DNA of 64,000 nt, from contig NW_004454166.1 of the NCBI RefSeq assembly GCF_000283155.1, forward strand, positions 10,592,731 to 10,656,730, in the 5' to 3' direction. Origin of the DNA: Ceratotherium simum simum (lineage: Eukaryota; Chordata; Mammalia; Perissodactyla; Rhinocerotidae). A program made the translations under genes and the position numbers. Shown here piece after piece: positions 23,217 through 35,163 of this stretch. Under the pieces are notes generated by a model. It was not told the DNA's origin, ran no database searches, and saw only the letters and a list, made by a program, of their open reading frames with translations. Within the stretch, counting starts at the first letter, position 1. The number at the start of each line of letters is the position of its first letter.

Positions 23217-24108
23217 TGTAAAATGATTTACACATGCATAATATACACATATGGTGGTGTGCTCAGATGTGAAGACTGCTCATATCAAGACCAGCATGCA
23301 CCTCTGGATATGGTAGTCACCTTTGTATTATTCTCTGAGAATGCATTACCTCCAAAAATACATCTCTTGAATTTCTCAGTATGTTCAATAAGGAAGAAAA
23401 TAAATCTTATTTAATAAATAACTGGTGCGAACATTCATTTTTTTAAGATAAAGCTGAAATGAAATGAGATGTGGCTTTGAAAACTGCCTCTACTCTGCAC
23501 AATGTATATTTGTTTAACCAGAGAAATAATTGAGTCATGATTTTCTAATGAATGGCTAAACAGCTCGTTTTGTCACAGAAGGGGGAGAAACATAACAAAG
23601 AGTGGAAACCCAGACAGAGTGAAGGATTTCGTTGTTCTCCTCAATAGTTAAAAAGTGGTCCACAAATTTTGGTTCTCTGGAGGTATTTCAAACATTCTAT
23701 AAACAAATGAAAGATAAAATTGAATATTTTGTTGTAACAACGTTATGTTTGGCAACTGAATGACGAGGATTAATCATGGATTTCTGTTTTTGAGACCCTT
23801 AGTCCATTTACCTGTCATGAAAGTTACAGCAGTAAAGAGAAAATGAAGAACACTATCAGTCATGTTTCTCTAGAGTGACCTTATACTTTATCATCCAAAG
23901 CGGAAATGAAAGTGGGTGCTGTTAACTGAGAAGAAAGTTGGCCCTATTTATTAATATGCCAGCACAATATTATAAACCATGCCTGTTAAAGTACTCCAAT
24001 AAGTGCTATCACTGTATATTTTGCCCTATATCCCCAGACACTCCCCCACCCCCCAAAAAAAATGGAAAGGAAATGCAAAAGAAAATATAATGCAGTGCTA
24101 TTTCCCTG
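23217..24108. other. AT-rich DNA, no gene recognised
   Basis: A 63-codon frame at 23223-23414 has no domain. An A-run lies at 24054-24061. Nothing else recognised. Confidence 0.4.
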
Positions 24109-24574
24109 TGTGATGGCTAATTTTATGAGTCAACTTGACTGGGACATGGGATGCCCAGATATTTGGCTAAACAGTATTTATGGGATATTTGTGAGGGTAT
24201 TTCTAGATGAGATTAGCATTTGAGTCCATAGACCGAGTAAAGCAAAGTGCCCTCCCCAACGTGGGCGGACCTCGTCCAAGTCATGGAAAATCTGAACAGA
24301 GCAAAAGGGTGGAGGAAGAAAGAATTGGCTCTCTACCTGACTGTTCAAACTGGGACATTGGTCTTCTTCTGCACTTAGACTGGGAAATACACCTTCAACT
24401 GCCCTGGTTCTCAGGCCTTCAGGCTTGGATTGGAACTACACCGCTGACTTTCCTGGGCCTCTGGCTTGCAGATGGTAGATTGTGGGACTTAGCCTCCTTG
24501 ATTGCATTAGCCAATTCCTGATAATAAATCTCTCTCTCTGTATAAGTTCTATTTCTCTGGGGAATCTTAATATA
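24109..24574 (+). mobile_element. ERVL/MaLR-class solo LTR, copy 1 of a related pair
   Basis: The start is TGTGATGGCTAATTTTATGA; inside are 'gtcaacttgactgggacatg', 'gatgagattagcatttgagt', 'gggacttagcctccttgatt', a polyadenylation signal in 'gataataaatctctctctc', and a decayed end. Possible 5-bp duplication CCCTG (24104-24108) / CCCTA (24575-24579). The whole element parallels the one at 27505-28037. The 104-codon frame starting at 24207 lies inside and is chance. Confidence 0.7.
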
Positions 24575-24579
24575 CCCTA

Positions 24580-25299
24580 AAACAGTGAAAAAGATTACAA
24601 GAGGCCCACTGACAATGAGTACAACTGATGCTACAAAAGACTTGAGGTTGATATGAGCCCCTTCCATCCCTTCTATCTCTAATCCCATACCACATAGCTG
24701 TATTTACCAGCTTCTATCTTTGAGTATTCCTCTGAAAGTGTTTGAAAAGAATGCTGTAGGGAAATGGGAATCACTGAAGGAGTGTAGACCAGAAAGAGGC
24801 CTCACAAGATTTGATTCTAGACGGGCCACTCACTCTTGCTACAGAGAAGTTGATGGAGAGAGGGGAGTAAAAATTGAGACATGGATTCAACTGATGTAGT
24901 CAGTTGTCCAGGTAAGAAATAATGAAAACCAGACTCTGACTGTGAAAAAGCTTTACCACTTCAGGTCATAAGTGGCTTTGGTCAACCGTGGAGACTCTTT
25001 GTAACCTGTCTATATAACTTGACGTCTAAACTACTCGTAATCAATTGACTCAGTGTTTCAAGGCTCCAGTTTCAAATTTCTATTTGAGGGGAACTGGAAT
25101 GGCAAAGAATTCCCACTCTATTCAGCTGAGGCCGGAAGACGGGTTCACCAGATACAAACATGGCAACCTAGGCCCATTTCCAGGTAATCAGCTATTCAGA
25201 AAATGGAAAATGTAGCATGTTTTCTTTAATAAACATCTGCTTATGAAACAGGAATTGGGTTATAAGCGTGATAGAGGAGGAAGAAAAAGGTGAAATAGA
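24580..25299. other. unique DNA, nothing recognised
   Basis: No exon or repeat signature seen. Confidence 0.4.
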
Positions 25300-25495
25300 A
25301 GGAAATTAACATTTGTTAAAAGGTGGCAATGTGGTAATCACTGTACAAGGCGCTCCCACATCTGCTGCTTGTGATATTCCCCCTGAGGTAGGAACAGCTC
25401 TTCCTGCTTTATAGATGGAGTGAGTTAAATTTCCCGTGGGCACATGGCTGTTAACATAGGGTTCAGGATTCCAAACAAATACATCTGCTTCCAAA
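25300..25495 (-). repeat. MIR SINE, antisense, diverged
   Basis: 'gtggtaatcactgtacaagg', 'ttgtgatattccccctgagg', 'tgctttatagatggagtg' and 'cacatggctgttaacatagg' follow the reverse MIR order. Confidence 0.55.
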
Positions 25496-25719
25496 AGACA
25501 TGTTTGTCCTTGCCTCTGCATGACGCTGTCTGACCTGGCACGCAGGGATGACTGGCCTTTGAGACTACTCTTCTTGGCAAGAAAGCCCCCAATATAGTCT
25601 CTAACTAGTCTCTTTCTGGAACAAGTAGGTCTTCCTCAAGTTCTTATCATGATTAAATTTTATCCCCAAAGGCCCAAAATTAGGTCACTTATAACTGTGA
25701 GTTCCACTTCCACTTCACC

Positions 25720-26120
25720 TATTTAATTAACAGACTTTATTCCAGTGCCTTCCATGTGCCAAGCTTAGGCCCTGCTACAGGATATATAAAGGCTGACCCT
25801 GCCCTCAAGGAGCTCTCAGCATAGACGAGATGGGACATGGGTATAAACAATCATAATGTAAGGCAAACATAGATGAGTGTCATACTAAAGATACATTTGG
25901 AGTGATAAGAAAATTTTAGAAGAGGTCATCCCAATAAAACTTCATAGATGAGAAGAGATTTGTGCTGGGCTGGAAGGATACACTGAAGTTAAATGTGTGG
26001 CTTTAGTATAAGGTGTCTCAGATGGGAGAAAAGTATAAACAGAGACCCAGAGGCTGGTAATTAGGAGCACAGACAGGGAACAGCAAGAAGCAGTGTAGTG
26101 ATGATGAAGCCTGTGCAAAG
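25720..26120 (-). repeat. L2 LINE fragment, antisense
   Basis: It starts with 'gccttccatgtgccaagctt' and 'gccctcaaggagctctcagc' and continues with 'cagagacccagaggctggta' and 'gcacagacagggaacagcaa', the order of antisense L2. Noncoding. Confidence 0.6.
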
Positions 26121-26779
26121 GCAGGGAGGTGCTGGATGTTTCCCCCCATTGTGACACTGACATTTGAGAGTTTGATTGGGTTCCTGGCTATTCTCAGGAG
26201 CAGCTGTGGCAATCTTCGAGGCTGGGACAAGGCCGAGTACTTCTACCTTTGTGCAGTCTTTTTCCTTTTGATGAGTCCCTGGACGTATGAAATCCACCTC
26301 CTCTCCTGATACTGTTATCAAACCTCATACTTGCATTCAAAACGGGGTCAAAAAAGAAGAGAAGAAAAGGGCAATTGATTTGTGTGTTTCCATCATTTCC
26401 TTGGGAATGCGCTGAGCTTTTACTCTGGGGTGACTGCGAAAGGGACCCTGCCTGTGATTAGATCTATCAGGCAGTGGCTGTGTTACATTAGGTACCTGGG
26501 GAAATAAAACCACGGGCAATTGCCAATGTCTGCGTGCCCAGAGCTGTCTGCGTGCAGTACAATAATGGTCTAGTCTGTGTGCATGTGGACAGGAACTGGC
26601 TAGGACTTGGTAGGGGGATTCTAGATTTGCATCAGGGTTGGACAGCTGATCTCTAAGGCCCTCAGTCAAATCTCAGATTATATGACTCTAAATGTGGACA
26701 GATGCACACAATGAAACGGTGCCTAAGGGTATGTAGAATTGACAGGTAGGTCCCCATTTTTCCTCTCGTCTTGACTATT
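26121..26779. other. unique DNA, no gene supported
   Basis: The minus frames at 26061-26321 and 26337-26669 (110 codons) have no recognisable domain or initiation context. No repeat identified. Confidence 0.35.
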
Positions 26780-27420
26780 TCCATTCCAAATACCATGCAG
26801 CTAACAGAGTGGCATTTCTAAAACATAAATCTGACCACATCACTCTCACTTTCTTGCTTAAAAACCTTCAATGTCTCCCAGTTATCTAGAGGATAAAGCC
26901 CGAGCCACCCAAGACTTGCCGTGACCTGGCTTCAGCTGACTCCTCCGTCTTCAGCCCTCATCACTCCCCACTCTACCCTTTATGATCCAGCAGCAATGGA
27001 TTGTCTGTAGTTCCTGCACACATCTTCCTGCTCATGTTGTTTCCCTCTACCCTGCCCCCTTCTCTCTCTTTCTCTCTCTTTCTCTGTCTCTCATCCCCCC
27101 ACCACCACACACACACACTGATCTAGAATGTCCTTCTCAATCTTCCTTCCCAATTAACATTTCCTTTTTTTTTTTGTTAAGACTCAGCTCAGTTCTTATT
27201 TCCTTCAGAAATCCTCCCTGATTGCACTAGTCTCAGATTTGTGCCCATACTTCTGTCTCATCCTTAAAATATTGAATTCTAAACTACCTACTTAAATAAT
27301 TCCTTCTCTAAACTGTAAACTCTTCAGGGTCAGGTACTAGATTCTATGTATCTTCAAACCTCTCATGCCCAGCATGATGTCTGGCACAGTGCTGTGTGCA
27401 GTGACTGTTAATGGCGTAAA
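26780..27420 (+). repeat. L2 LINE 3' end
   Basis: Sense L2: 'aaaccttcaatgtctcccag', 'gacttgccgtgacctggctt', 'catcactccccactctaccc', 'gtccttctcaatcttccttc', 'aaatcctccctgattgcact', 'aaactcttcagggtcaggta' and 'tgatgtctggcacagtgctg'. A (TC)n/(CA)n patch at 27060-27118 interrupts it. Confidence 0.75.
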
Positions 27421-27504
27421 TATTGGGTGAAAGGGATGGATGGATAGTAGATGGAAATGTATCTAAAAAGAACGTAAATTCCAGGATTCTATTTCCAAGG
27501 TTGG

Positions 27505-28037
27505 TGTGATGGTTAATTTCATGTGTCATTTTGACTGGGCCAGGGGATGTCCTGATAGCTGGTTAAACATTATTTCTGAGTGTGTCTGTGATGGTGTTTC
27601 TGGAAGAGCTTAGCATTTGAATTGGTGGCCTGAGTAAGACAGATGGCCCTCTCCGATGTAGGTGGGCATCATCCAATCCATTGAGGGACTGAGTAGAACA
27701 AATACGTGGAGGAAGGTTGAATTCTCTCTCTGCTTGACTGCTTGAGCTGAGTCAAAGATCTTCTCTTGCCTTCAGGGCTCCTGCTTCTCAGACCATCAGA
27801 CTCAGACTGGAATCTACACCATTGGCTCTCCAGCTCTCGCGCTTTTGAATGACACCACCAGCTTTCCTGGATCTCCAGCTCGTAGATTCCTGGATCTCCA
27901 GCTCTCGTAGATGGCAGATTATTAGATTCTCTGCCTCCATAATCATGAGGAGCCAATACCTTATAATAAATCTAGTATAAATAAATAGGATATATATCCT
28001 ATTTGTTCTGTTTCTCTGGACAACCCTGACTAATACA
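27505..28037 (+). mobile_element. ERVL/MaLR-class solo LTR, copy 2 of a related pair
   Basis: It runs from TGTGATGGTTAATTTCATGT through 'gttaaacattatttctgagt', 'gggcatcatccaatccattg' and 'gcagattattagattctctg' to TGTTCTGTTTCTCTGGACAA and ends CTGACTAATACA. It has a possible 5-bp duplication GTTGG (27500-27504) / CTTGG (28038-28042). A 23/25-bp internal tandem duplication lies at 27865-27912, and 27983-28004 is a perfect 22-bp palindrome around the polyadenylation region. The minus frames here are chance. Confidence 0.75.
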
Positions 28038-28049
28038 CTTGGCAAGCTG

Positions 28050-28150
28050 TTATTTTCTTTCACTTTACAGAAGGAGCAACTGTGACCCAGAAAGGCAAAT
28101 GTCACACAGCTAACACTAACCTTTGAAACTGCAATCAGAGTTCCTTATTC
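28050..28150 (-). repeat. MIR SINE fragment, antisense
   Basis: 'ctttacagaaggagcaactg' followed by 'ccagaaaggcaaatgtcaca' resembles the MIR core in reverse; short and diverged. Confidence 0.45.
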
Positions 28151-28505
28151 CTAACATAGTGTTCATTCATCTGTCTTTTGGCACCTCTCAGCGACTAAGT
28201 CCCTATTGCTTCTTGAATCCTAAATTGCTTAGACTTAGATTTCTACAGCTCAAAGGAACCTAAAAGAAGATCCATCCTACCTCATCCTCTTATTTTTTCT
28301 GTTTAGCAGATAATTAAGAGCTAGAAGTGGTCAAGTGACTTGACGCCTCATTCATCTTTCAAAATCTCGCTCAGTCATAACCACTATTGTCATCATGAGT
28401 AAATGTAGAATTACAACAGTGATCGATGCCACAGAGAGGTAGGTGGTACAACAAGAGCCTATGATATAATAAAGAAAACTAACCAAATCAGCAGTCTGAT
28501 GATTA
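28151..28505. other. unique DNA, nothing recognised
   Basis: No feature recognised. Confidence 0.4.
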
Positions 28506-28509
28506 GCTA

Positions 28510-29770
28510 ATTAGTCATTAAGTAAATATTCACTGACTGAATTCTATGTGTCAGAGACTCTCCTAAGTGCTGAGTGCATAACAGTAAGTAAACAGTCTAC
28601 GTCCCTGCTGCGTGGAGCTTACATTTTAGTGGGATGGAAGAGACAATAAATACACAAGGAAATAGTTACTATCTTGGAAAGTGATATAATAGAGATTAAC
28701 AGGCAAAGAGAAGAGAGTAGTCCAAGAAGTAGAAAACACGTAGACAAAATCCCTGAGGAGCGCAAGGTCACAGAATGTTTGAGGACCTGAAAGATTTCTG
28801 TGACTGGAACGTGAAGATAGGAGCGTGTCATGAAAAGAGACCAGAGCTGGTTAGTCATGTCTCAGATTATGCTAGGCCTTGAAGGTCATGTTGAATTTGG
28901 ATTAGATCCTCAGTGCAAGATAAATCATTGCTGAGTTTTAAATAGGAAGTGGCCTGATTAGAGGGGGCCGTGTGTGTGTGTTTTAAATATCTCTTCACTG
29001 TGTAGAAAATTATTGGGAAGAGAACAGTAGTAACACTGGAGAGATAATGTTAGGAAGATATCCCAGTAGTTCAAGTAAAAGATAATGATGGTCCAGACTA
29101 GAGTGAGTCAAGGAGAAATGAAGAGAGGCAGAAAAACGTTTTAGAGTTGTTGGAGGAGAAGGAGATGTCAGAGTTTACACCTAAGTTTCTGTCTTGAGGA
29201 AATGGGTAGATGGTTATGCCATTTAATGAGAGTGATAACACCAGAAGAAGAACACATTTAGGATAGGAAGAATCAGGAGTCCAAGAATTAAGTTTTGGAT
29301 ATGTCATTGTTGAGATGCTTGTGAGGCATCAGAATGGAAGTATTAGGTAGTTAATTGGGTTATATGAATCTGTAGTTCACAAGAGATTGGGGCTGGAAAT
29401 TTAAGTCTAGGAATCTTGAAATATACAGAGAATATATGAAACCATGGAAGTGGATGAGCTTACCTGGGGAAAGATAGGGTGAGATGAGAAGAGACTCAAA
29501 GAACCCCAAAATGAAGAGGCCTCAGCAAAGGAGACTGAGAGCAGAAGCAAAGGAGTAAAAGAGAAGATTGTGATGTCACTGAGGCTAAGGAAAGGGAAAG
29601 TTTCAAGAAGAGAGGAGTGTTTAATGCTGCTGAGATTTCAAATAAGGTGCTGGTTGAAGATTGTCCATTGGATTTGAAACAAGGTGGGTATTGATCACCT
29701 TATCAAAGGCAATTCTAAGGGTGCAAGGCTGATAGAATGGGTTGAGGGGTGGGTGGAAGGTGACTATGTC
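28510..29770 (-). repeat. L2 LINE, long antisense fragment
   Basis: Read on the minus strand this is about 1.25 kb of L2. Landmarks in the plus orientation are 'gtggagcttacattttagtg', 'taggccttgaaggtcatgtt', 'gatgtcagagtttacaccta', 'aattaagttttggatatgtc', 'gcaaaggagactgagagcag', 'taatgctgctgagatttcaa' and 'gaagattgtccattggattt'. The last two reflect the antisense of the L2 reverse transcriptase peptide pattern. Stops throughout. It is the longest single L2 piece of the window. Confidence 0.8.
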
Positions 29771-30540
29771 CAGATACCACGGGTTGTAATTTTTTTGAGG
29801 AGTTGGCTGTGAAAAAAAATATATCACAAATGTGCTTAAATGATGAATTTTGTTTTTTTTATTCAATATCTATCCATGTTACTGGGCTGTGAACTTCTTA
29901 AGATCAGGCAATACGTCTTTTTTGTTTATTCTGTATATTCAATACTTAACACATTTCTCAGTTCATAGTAAAGTTTAGTAATATTCAGTAAGTAAATGAA
30001 TAACAATGAGTAAATAAGGCTTTAGAGAATATCTTGGACAACTATTTTCAGGAAAATGATAACATTGCATTTAGAATATATTCATGACATTGGAAGTTAA
30101 TTTGTTGAAACAGACTATATTGTCGTGCTCTGTCACTGTCAAGGAGAGACTTTGGACTGAAAAAACCATAGTCTCTACCCTGCCATTTTTTTGGAAAACA
30201 ATTCCTCTGTGACTGTTGTTTCCTTGAACCTTGCCCCTTTTCTTTGTCTTTAATGCTGTTGCCTTAATTCCAGTCCTTATTATTCCTTATCTGTTCTAAC
30301 GCAATTTTTAAGTGCTCTAGGCACTGCAATCCCTTTGCTCCTATCTGTAAATCAAAATCAAAATAACACCAAACTGTAAAACCCAAAGCTTATGCATACG
30401 CTCATATTAAAAGAACTTTTCCCTATATTTTACTGCTTACAAAATTCTGGATAAATCACGCAGCTGACATAGGCTCATTCATACTTACCTTATTGGCACC
30501 TTAAGCGTGAGCTTAATCCACCTACTAAGAAATTCGTTAT
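29771..30540. other. AT-rich DNA, nothing recognised
   Basis: Part of 29880-29970 ('ctgtgaacttcttaagatca') resembles an L2 3' end in the sense orientation. The rest is unassigned. Confidence 0.35.
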
Positions 30541-30544
30541 TCCT

Positions 30545-31350
30545 CCAGGCTTGACTCTCCCCAGTTCACCTTCTTCCAGAGTGATCTCAAACACAGATGC
30601 AATCTTTTCACATGAAATCCTTCACTGGTTCCCCGTGACCTATAGGACAAGGTTCATTCTCCTAGCCTGGCTTATAAGATTTTGTTTTTTTTGACTCCTG
30701 GAGACTCCTTTGTCTCATCCATTGCCGCAGTATACACATGCTCCAGCCATTCTAGACTGTTTGTAGTCCTCTAAACACTCCTTAGGATCTCACAGATTCA
30801 TTCATTTGCAGTGCCCCATCTTTTTTCCCTGGAATATCCCAATCCAACTTCACCTATCTAGTTCTTCCATCTCTCCAGGCTCAGCTAAAAATCACCTGCT
30901 TTTCTAAGCCTTCACAAGGTCTTGATTAGGTGTCCCCACTGTGTCATCACAGCACATTCTGGTTTTGCCTAATCTACCCACTGTGTTGAAACTGACTCAT
31001 CTCTTTCCCACATGACTCCTCCTAATAACGACAGCCAACCTCTATTGACCCTTGAATGAGTTCTATGTGGGTCATCTCACGTAATTCTCACAAGAAACCC
31101 TATGAAGTAGGTACTATTAATATTGTTTTTCACATATGACAAAATGAAAACCTAGTGACTTGTCTAACATCTCACAAATATCAAAAGATAAAGCAGGATT
31201 TAGAACCAAACGATATGAAGCTGGAATACTTAGTCTTAACTACTACATTAGACTGTGAGTTTCTTGAGGGCAAGGAGTGAACCTCATTCATATATATGTT
31301 CCCAGATCTTTATACTAGATTTGGAACAATGAGAAGTGGGTAAATGTTGG
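30545..31350 (+). repeat. L2 LINE 3' end, split by a MIR
   Basis: Sense L2 with 'tccttcactggttccccgtg', 'cacatgctccagccattcta', 'tccctggaatatcccaatcc' and 'ctccaggctcagctaaaaat'. It stops near 31010 and resumes at about 31256 with 'gtgagtttcttgagggcaag'. The gap is filled by an antisense MIR. Confidence 0.75.
31035..31255 (-). repeat. MIR SINE, antisense, inside L2
   Basis: 'ctcacgtaattctcacaaga', 'ctatgaagtaggtactatta' and the following core match antisense MIR. L2 sequence on both sides shows the MIR landed in an existing L2. Confidence 0.65.
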
Positions 31351-31449
31351 TTGTATAAATAGAATAGATGAATATCTTTACTTTGTTATGATTTATTTCT
31401 CTTATCTCCTAGACTTTGTTTGGAAAATTAGATTACGTGCATTTTCATT

Positions 31450-31685
31450 TTTTCTATAATGTTCTTTTTTTTTTTTTAATTTTTTGTTTATTGCAGTAAC
31501 ATTTGTTTATAACATTGTAAAAATTTCAGGTGTACATCATTGTACTTCTATTTCTGCATAGATTACATCATGTTCACCACCAAAATACTAATTACAACCC
31601 ATCACCACACACATGTACCGAATTATCCCTTTCACCCTCCTCCCTCCCCCCTTCCCCTCTGGTAACCACCAATCCAATCTCAATA
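31450..31685 (-). repeat. L1 3' end, antisense
   Basis: It starts with a T-tract (31468-31479), the reverse of a poly(A) tail, then 'gtttattgcagtaacatttg', 'gtgtacatcattgtacttct', 'catgttcaccaccaaaatac' and 'ggtaaccaccaatccaatct', the reverse of an L1 3' untranslated region. Confidence 0.75.
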
Positions 31686-32929
31686 ATGTTCTAATGAGAG
31701 AGTTCAAAATAGAAAGGAGTCTAGCATAAATCAGAAGGGTGGAAGCATTGGAAGGATTTCCACGTGGATGAGAAATTAGATTTGTTTGGTCTCATGTCAG
31801 GAGCTTGAACTAGGGCCAAGGGAAGAAAGCACCAGGGAAATAGTCCTTAGTCACTGGCAATGAAAACAGTTTAACTTCCAGAGCTGTGTAAAGATGAAAT
31901 GGGCTGCCCTATAAGGTGATGTGGTCCCCGTTCCTGGGAGTGTGCAAGCAGAGGCTGAAGGACCACTTGGTGAGATGTCACAGACGAATTTCCATGATCT
32001 AAATGAGGCATTTTATTGTATGACCTTGAAGCTCTTTTCCATCCAGAAATCCTATGAGTCTATGAAATAGAAATGGGAGGGGGAGAGGAAAAGAACTAAA
32101 ATCTGAACAGATGAGAAGATACATTTTAATTTTCCTGTTGGTATAACTGAAAGTCTAAATTTATGGCAGAGCAATGTTTTTTGGGATTTATCTACCAAAT
32201 CCAAGAGAACAGGCAGATGGAAATAAGCTAATGGAAAGAACTTACTACGAAGACTTTTCTCTCCAAGGTATCAATTTTGCCATGGTCCTATTCCACACTT
32301 GAGCCTCCTTATTTCCACCACCTATCTTGGATATGATTTTTCTGTGAGTGATAGGCTTCCGTAAAATGTGAACACAGAGAATTAGAAATGGGCATCCCTT
32401 CCAATGGGCCTCTTTGAGGGTAGAAGAGACAAGCAGAGGGAAACTGCTCCAGCAGAGGAGAGATGGAAGAAAGGAAGGTGAATCTCACACTGGCTGGTAG
32501 GGCAGAACTTTGTGAATAAATTCTCCACTTCTGTGAAGGTAACAGAATTAAGGATGATGGTTCTAACCTCAGAGGCAGATGTTAGCACCTCCACCTACTT
32601 CTAGGGTCTCAAGTTTTCCAGGCTTGTGAGAGAAAAAGAAAAGAAGAAGGAGAGACCCAAGAGTGGAGACAGCATCTAGCGGGGCCACAGCAGTCTTGGC
32701 TTGTGGGAGATGCTAAGCCTCGAAGTGGGGACTAAGGCTGTGGCTATGGGAAGGGAAGACAGCATAAGAGGATGCTGAAGTACCCAACAGCAGTGCCCAG
32801 GCCTCAGCATAGAAGGGTGAGTCTGGCATAAATGCAATCATCTAGGCTGAGTTGTGGAGGTTTAGTTCTAATACCAGAGAGCAGAGGGGGTTAGGGAATG
32901 GAAGCTGACATTCTAGTAACTACTGGTGT
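31686..32929. other. unique DNA, no gene supported
   Basis: A 70-codon minus frame at 32382-32594 has no domain. Nothing else recognised. Confidence 0.4.
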
Positions 32930-33130
32930 GGCTGGGCCAAGAAAGTCCTCTTTGTTCCTATCTCCTTCCTGGAACTCTAACTTATTAGCAACCATCCCTT
33001 TAGGTTTTACTTAAGCAACTTGAAAATCCTATCTTGTTTACATTTATTTCCTCTGAGTGAAGCATAGTGTCTGGGACACCATACACTAAAAAATGTTCCT
33101 TAAATGACTCAATGAATGAATAAATGAATG
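32930..33130 (+). repeat. L2 LINE 3' end with GAATAAAT repeat tail
   Basis: It ends with 'gcatagtgtctgggacacca' and 'actcaatgaatgaataaatg', the usual L2 3' terminus with its short repeated tail at 33107-33131. Confidence 0.55.
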
Positions 33131-33384
33131 AAGAGTAATCACTAATTTTGTATGAGGGGCTATATCAGACACTGGATAGAGTAGGAGATGGACTCTACAC
33201 ATGAGGAAGACAGCATCCGTGTTCCTAAAAAGACTTATGCCAAGTGGGGAAGCTGGATGTACATAAGGTTAATACAATGGAATAAATGTTGATGAACGAG
33301 GAGGAAGTGCTGAATTTAGAGTGAGTCTAGAAGTTTCTTGCCTCAAATTCCATATGAATACATTGGTATTTTGATACCTGAGGA

Positions 33385-34330
33385 TCTTTTCTCTTCTTTT
33401 TCTTTTTTTTAATTGTCCTGATTGTTGATGTAATAGATCAGCATTTTGAATAATTTAGAAAATGTTAAGAGGCAGGACAAATAGAAGTCATAAGCTCATC
33501 ACTCAGCAGCAACCTATTATTACTATTTTGGCATATTGCTTCCCAGACTTTTTCTCTGCATTTTTTTCTTCATAACTGAGATCATATTGCACCTAGAATG
33601 TTATGTTATTCTTTTCCTTCCCCCATTTACCATGTCATTAAAATATTCTTTCTAAGCATGATGTATGACTTTACTGTAGTCTATTGTATGTTTGTACCTC
33701 AATTCATTTACTAATTCTCTTTCTGTTGGACACCTGAGTTCTTCAAATTTTTTAATATTGTAAAAATCAGACTAGATTCCTAGAAAAGTAATTCCCAGTC
33801 AAAGGGCAGAAATTATTTTTGTAGTTCTTGATGAACCTTTCCAGACTGCCCTTGTCTTAGTCCATTTGGACTGCTATAACAAATTACCATACACTGGGTG
33901 GCTTATAAACAACAGAAATTTATTTCTCACAGTTCTGGAGGCTGGGAAGTCCAAGATAAAGGCACTGGCAAATTCGGTGTCTGGTGAGGCCCTGCTTCTG
34001 GGCTCATAGATGACTGTCTTTCCTCACATGGCAGAAAGGGGTGAGGGAACTCTTTGGAGCCTCTTTTATAAGGGCACTAATGCCATTCATGAGGACTCTA
34101 CCTTCATGACCTAATCATCTCCAAATACCATCACACTGGGGATTAAGTTTCAACATACGAATCTGGAGGGCACACAAACATTCAGTCCATAGCAGCCCTC
34201 GATTGAACCAACCTATACTCTCAGTGGTTCTTTGTAAATGCCTGTCTTACCACATGTAGGGGCATTTAAGACTTCTGTCTTGGCACTGGGCTGATGTCAG
34301 AGAGTCTTTCCCATTTCTCTGGCCAGGAGA
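33385..34330 (-). repeat. Ancient L1-type LINE fragment, antisense, split by an LTR
   Basis: Bases 33385-33852 ('ttaccatgtcattaaaatat', 'gtacctcaattcatttacta', 'gacacctgagttcttcaaat', 'gtcaaagggcagaaattatt') and 34200-34330 are two halves of one old LINE, continuous in sense across the 33853-34194 LTR. Family not certain. Confidence 0.5.
33853..34194 (-). mobile_element. MLT1A-type MaLR solo LTR, antisense
   Basis: Read on the minus strand it runs TGCTATGGACTGAATGTTTG to GTCCAAATGGACTAAGACA, including 'gcctccagaactgtgagaaa', an AATAAA signal, and 'ataagccacccagtgtatgg'. GCCCT flanks it on both sides (33848-33852 and 34195-34199), the 5-bp duplication expected for this class. Complete and flanked by LINE halves. 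Confidence 0.92.
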
Positions 34331-34379
34331 GTAAACAGCTATATTTAAATTTATAGCATACCACTTTCTCAAATTACCA

Positions 34380-34800
34380 GAACATTAATATAATGATTAA
34401 CTGGCACTGGCAAGGATTGAGATAGTGACTCTCATATTGTTGATGGTAAGATCAAATTATGTAACACTTTCAAAAAGGTAATTTGTGAATACTGTTTAAC
34501 AAACATCAATGGCCACGTAATTTTGCATCTGAAAATGCTTCCCAAGGAACCAATCCAAAGAAAAAATAGCTATTTTCATAAAGGGGATTAAATGCAAAAA
34601 ATGTTAAGCCTCTTGCAAATACTTGATTTTATAGAGGAATGTTTAAGTAAATTATGGCATATCTTCTCAATGAACTTGTGATGCATGCATTTTAAAATAT
34701 CTTGAAATCTTTGTGGAAATATAAGAAAACAATAAAATTTTATCTAAATTTAATTATAATTTTATGAATATGATGCCAATATATGAGCAGGATGGAAAGG
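34380..34800 (+). repeat. Decayed L1-like LINE fragment
   Basis: 'accaatccaaagaaaaaata', 'taaattatggcatatcttct' and 'gatgcatgcattttaaaata' follow the order of the 3' part of ancient L1 elements. Diverged; ends uncertain. Confidence 0.45.
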
Positions 34801-34889
34801 GTCAAAAATAGAAAAGTTGCCTTTGTTGATGAGCATAGAGGTAAACACTGCATTTATAATATAATTTTTCTTTTTTTTAATTGCAGGTA

Positions 34890-35145
34890 ACATTTATTGA
34901 ACACTTACCATATTTCAGATATTATCTCTGCCATATACAAAACACATGTACTATTTAGAATATTTCTCATGACATCCCTATTATGTTGTTATTATCTCTG
35001 TATCTATTTAAAAGAGGATGGAATTGGGGCTCAGAAAGGCAAAGTAACTTGTCTAATGTCATCTAGCTGGTAAGAGACAAAACATATACTCAAATTCAAT
35101 CCTTTCTAAGGTAAGTGCCAGAGCTCTGAGCCACCACACTAGGTT
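34890..35145 (-). repeat. MIR SINE, antisense
   Basis: 'aacacttaccatatttcaga', 'attggggctcagaaaggcaa', 'ctagctggtaagagacaaaa' and 'ccagagctctgagccaccac' give a near-complete reverse MIR. Confidence 0.75.
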
Positions 35146-35163
35146 GTTTAAATTCCTTTTTTT

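Noticed and set aside
24109..28037. A single provirus with two LTRs
   Set aside because: The DNA between is L2, MIR and unique sequence, and the flanking 5-bp duplications differ between the two LTRs.
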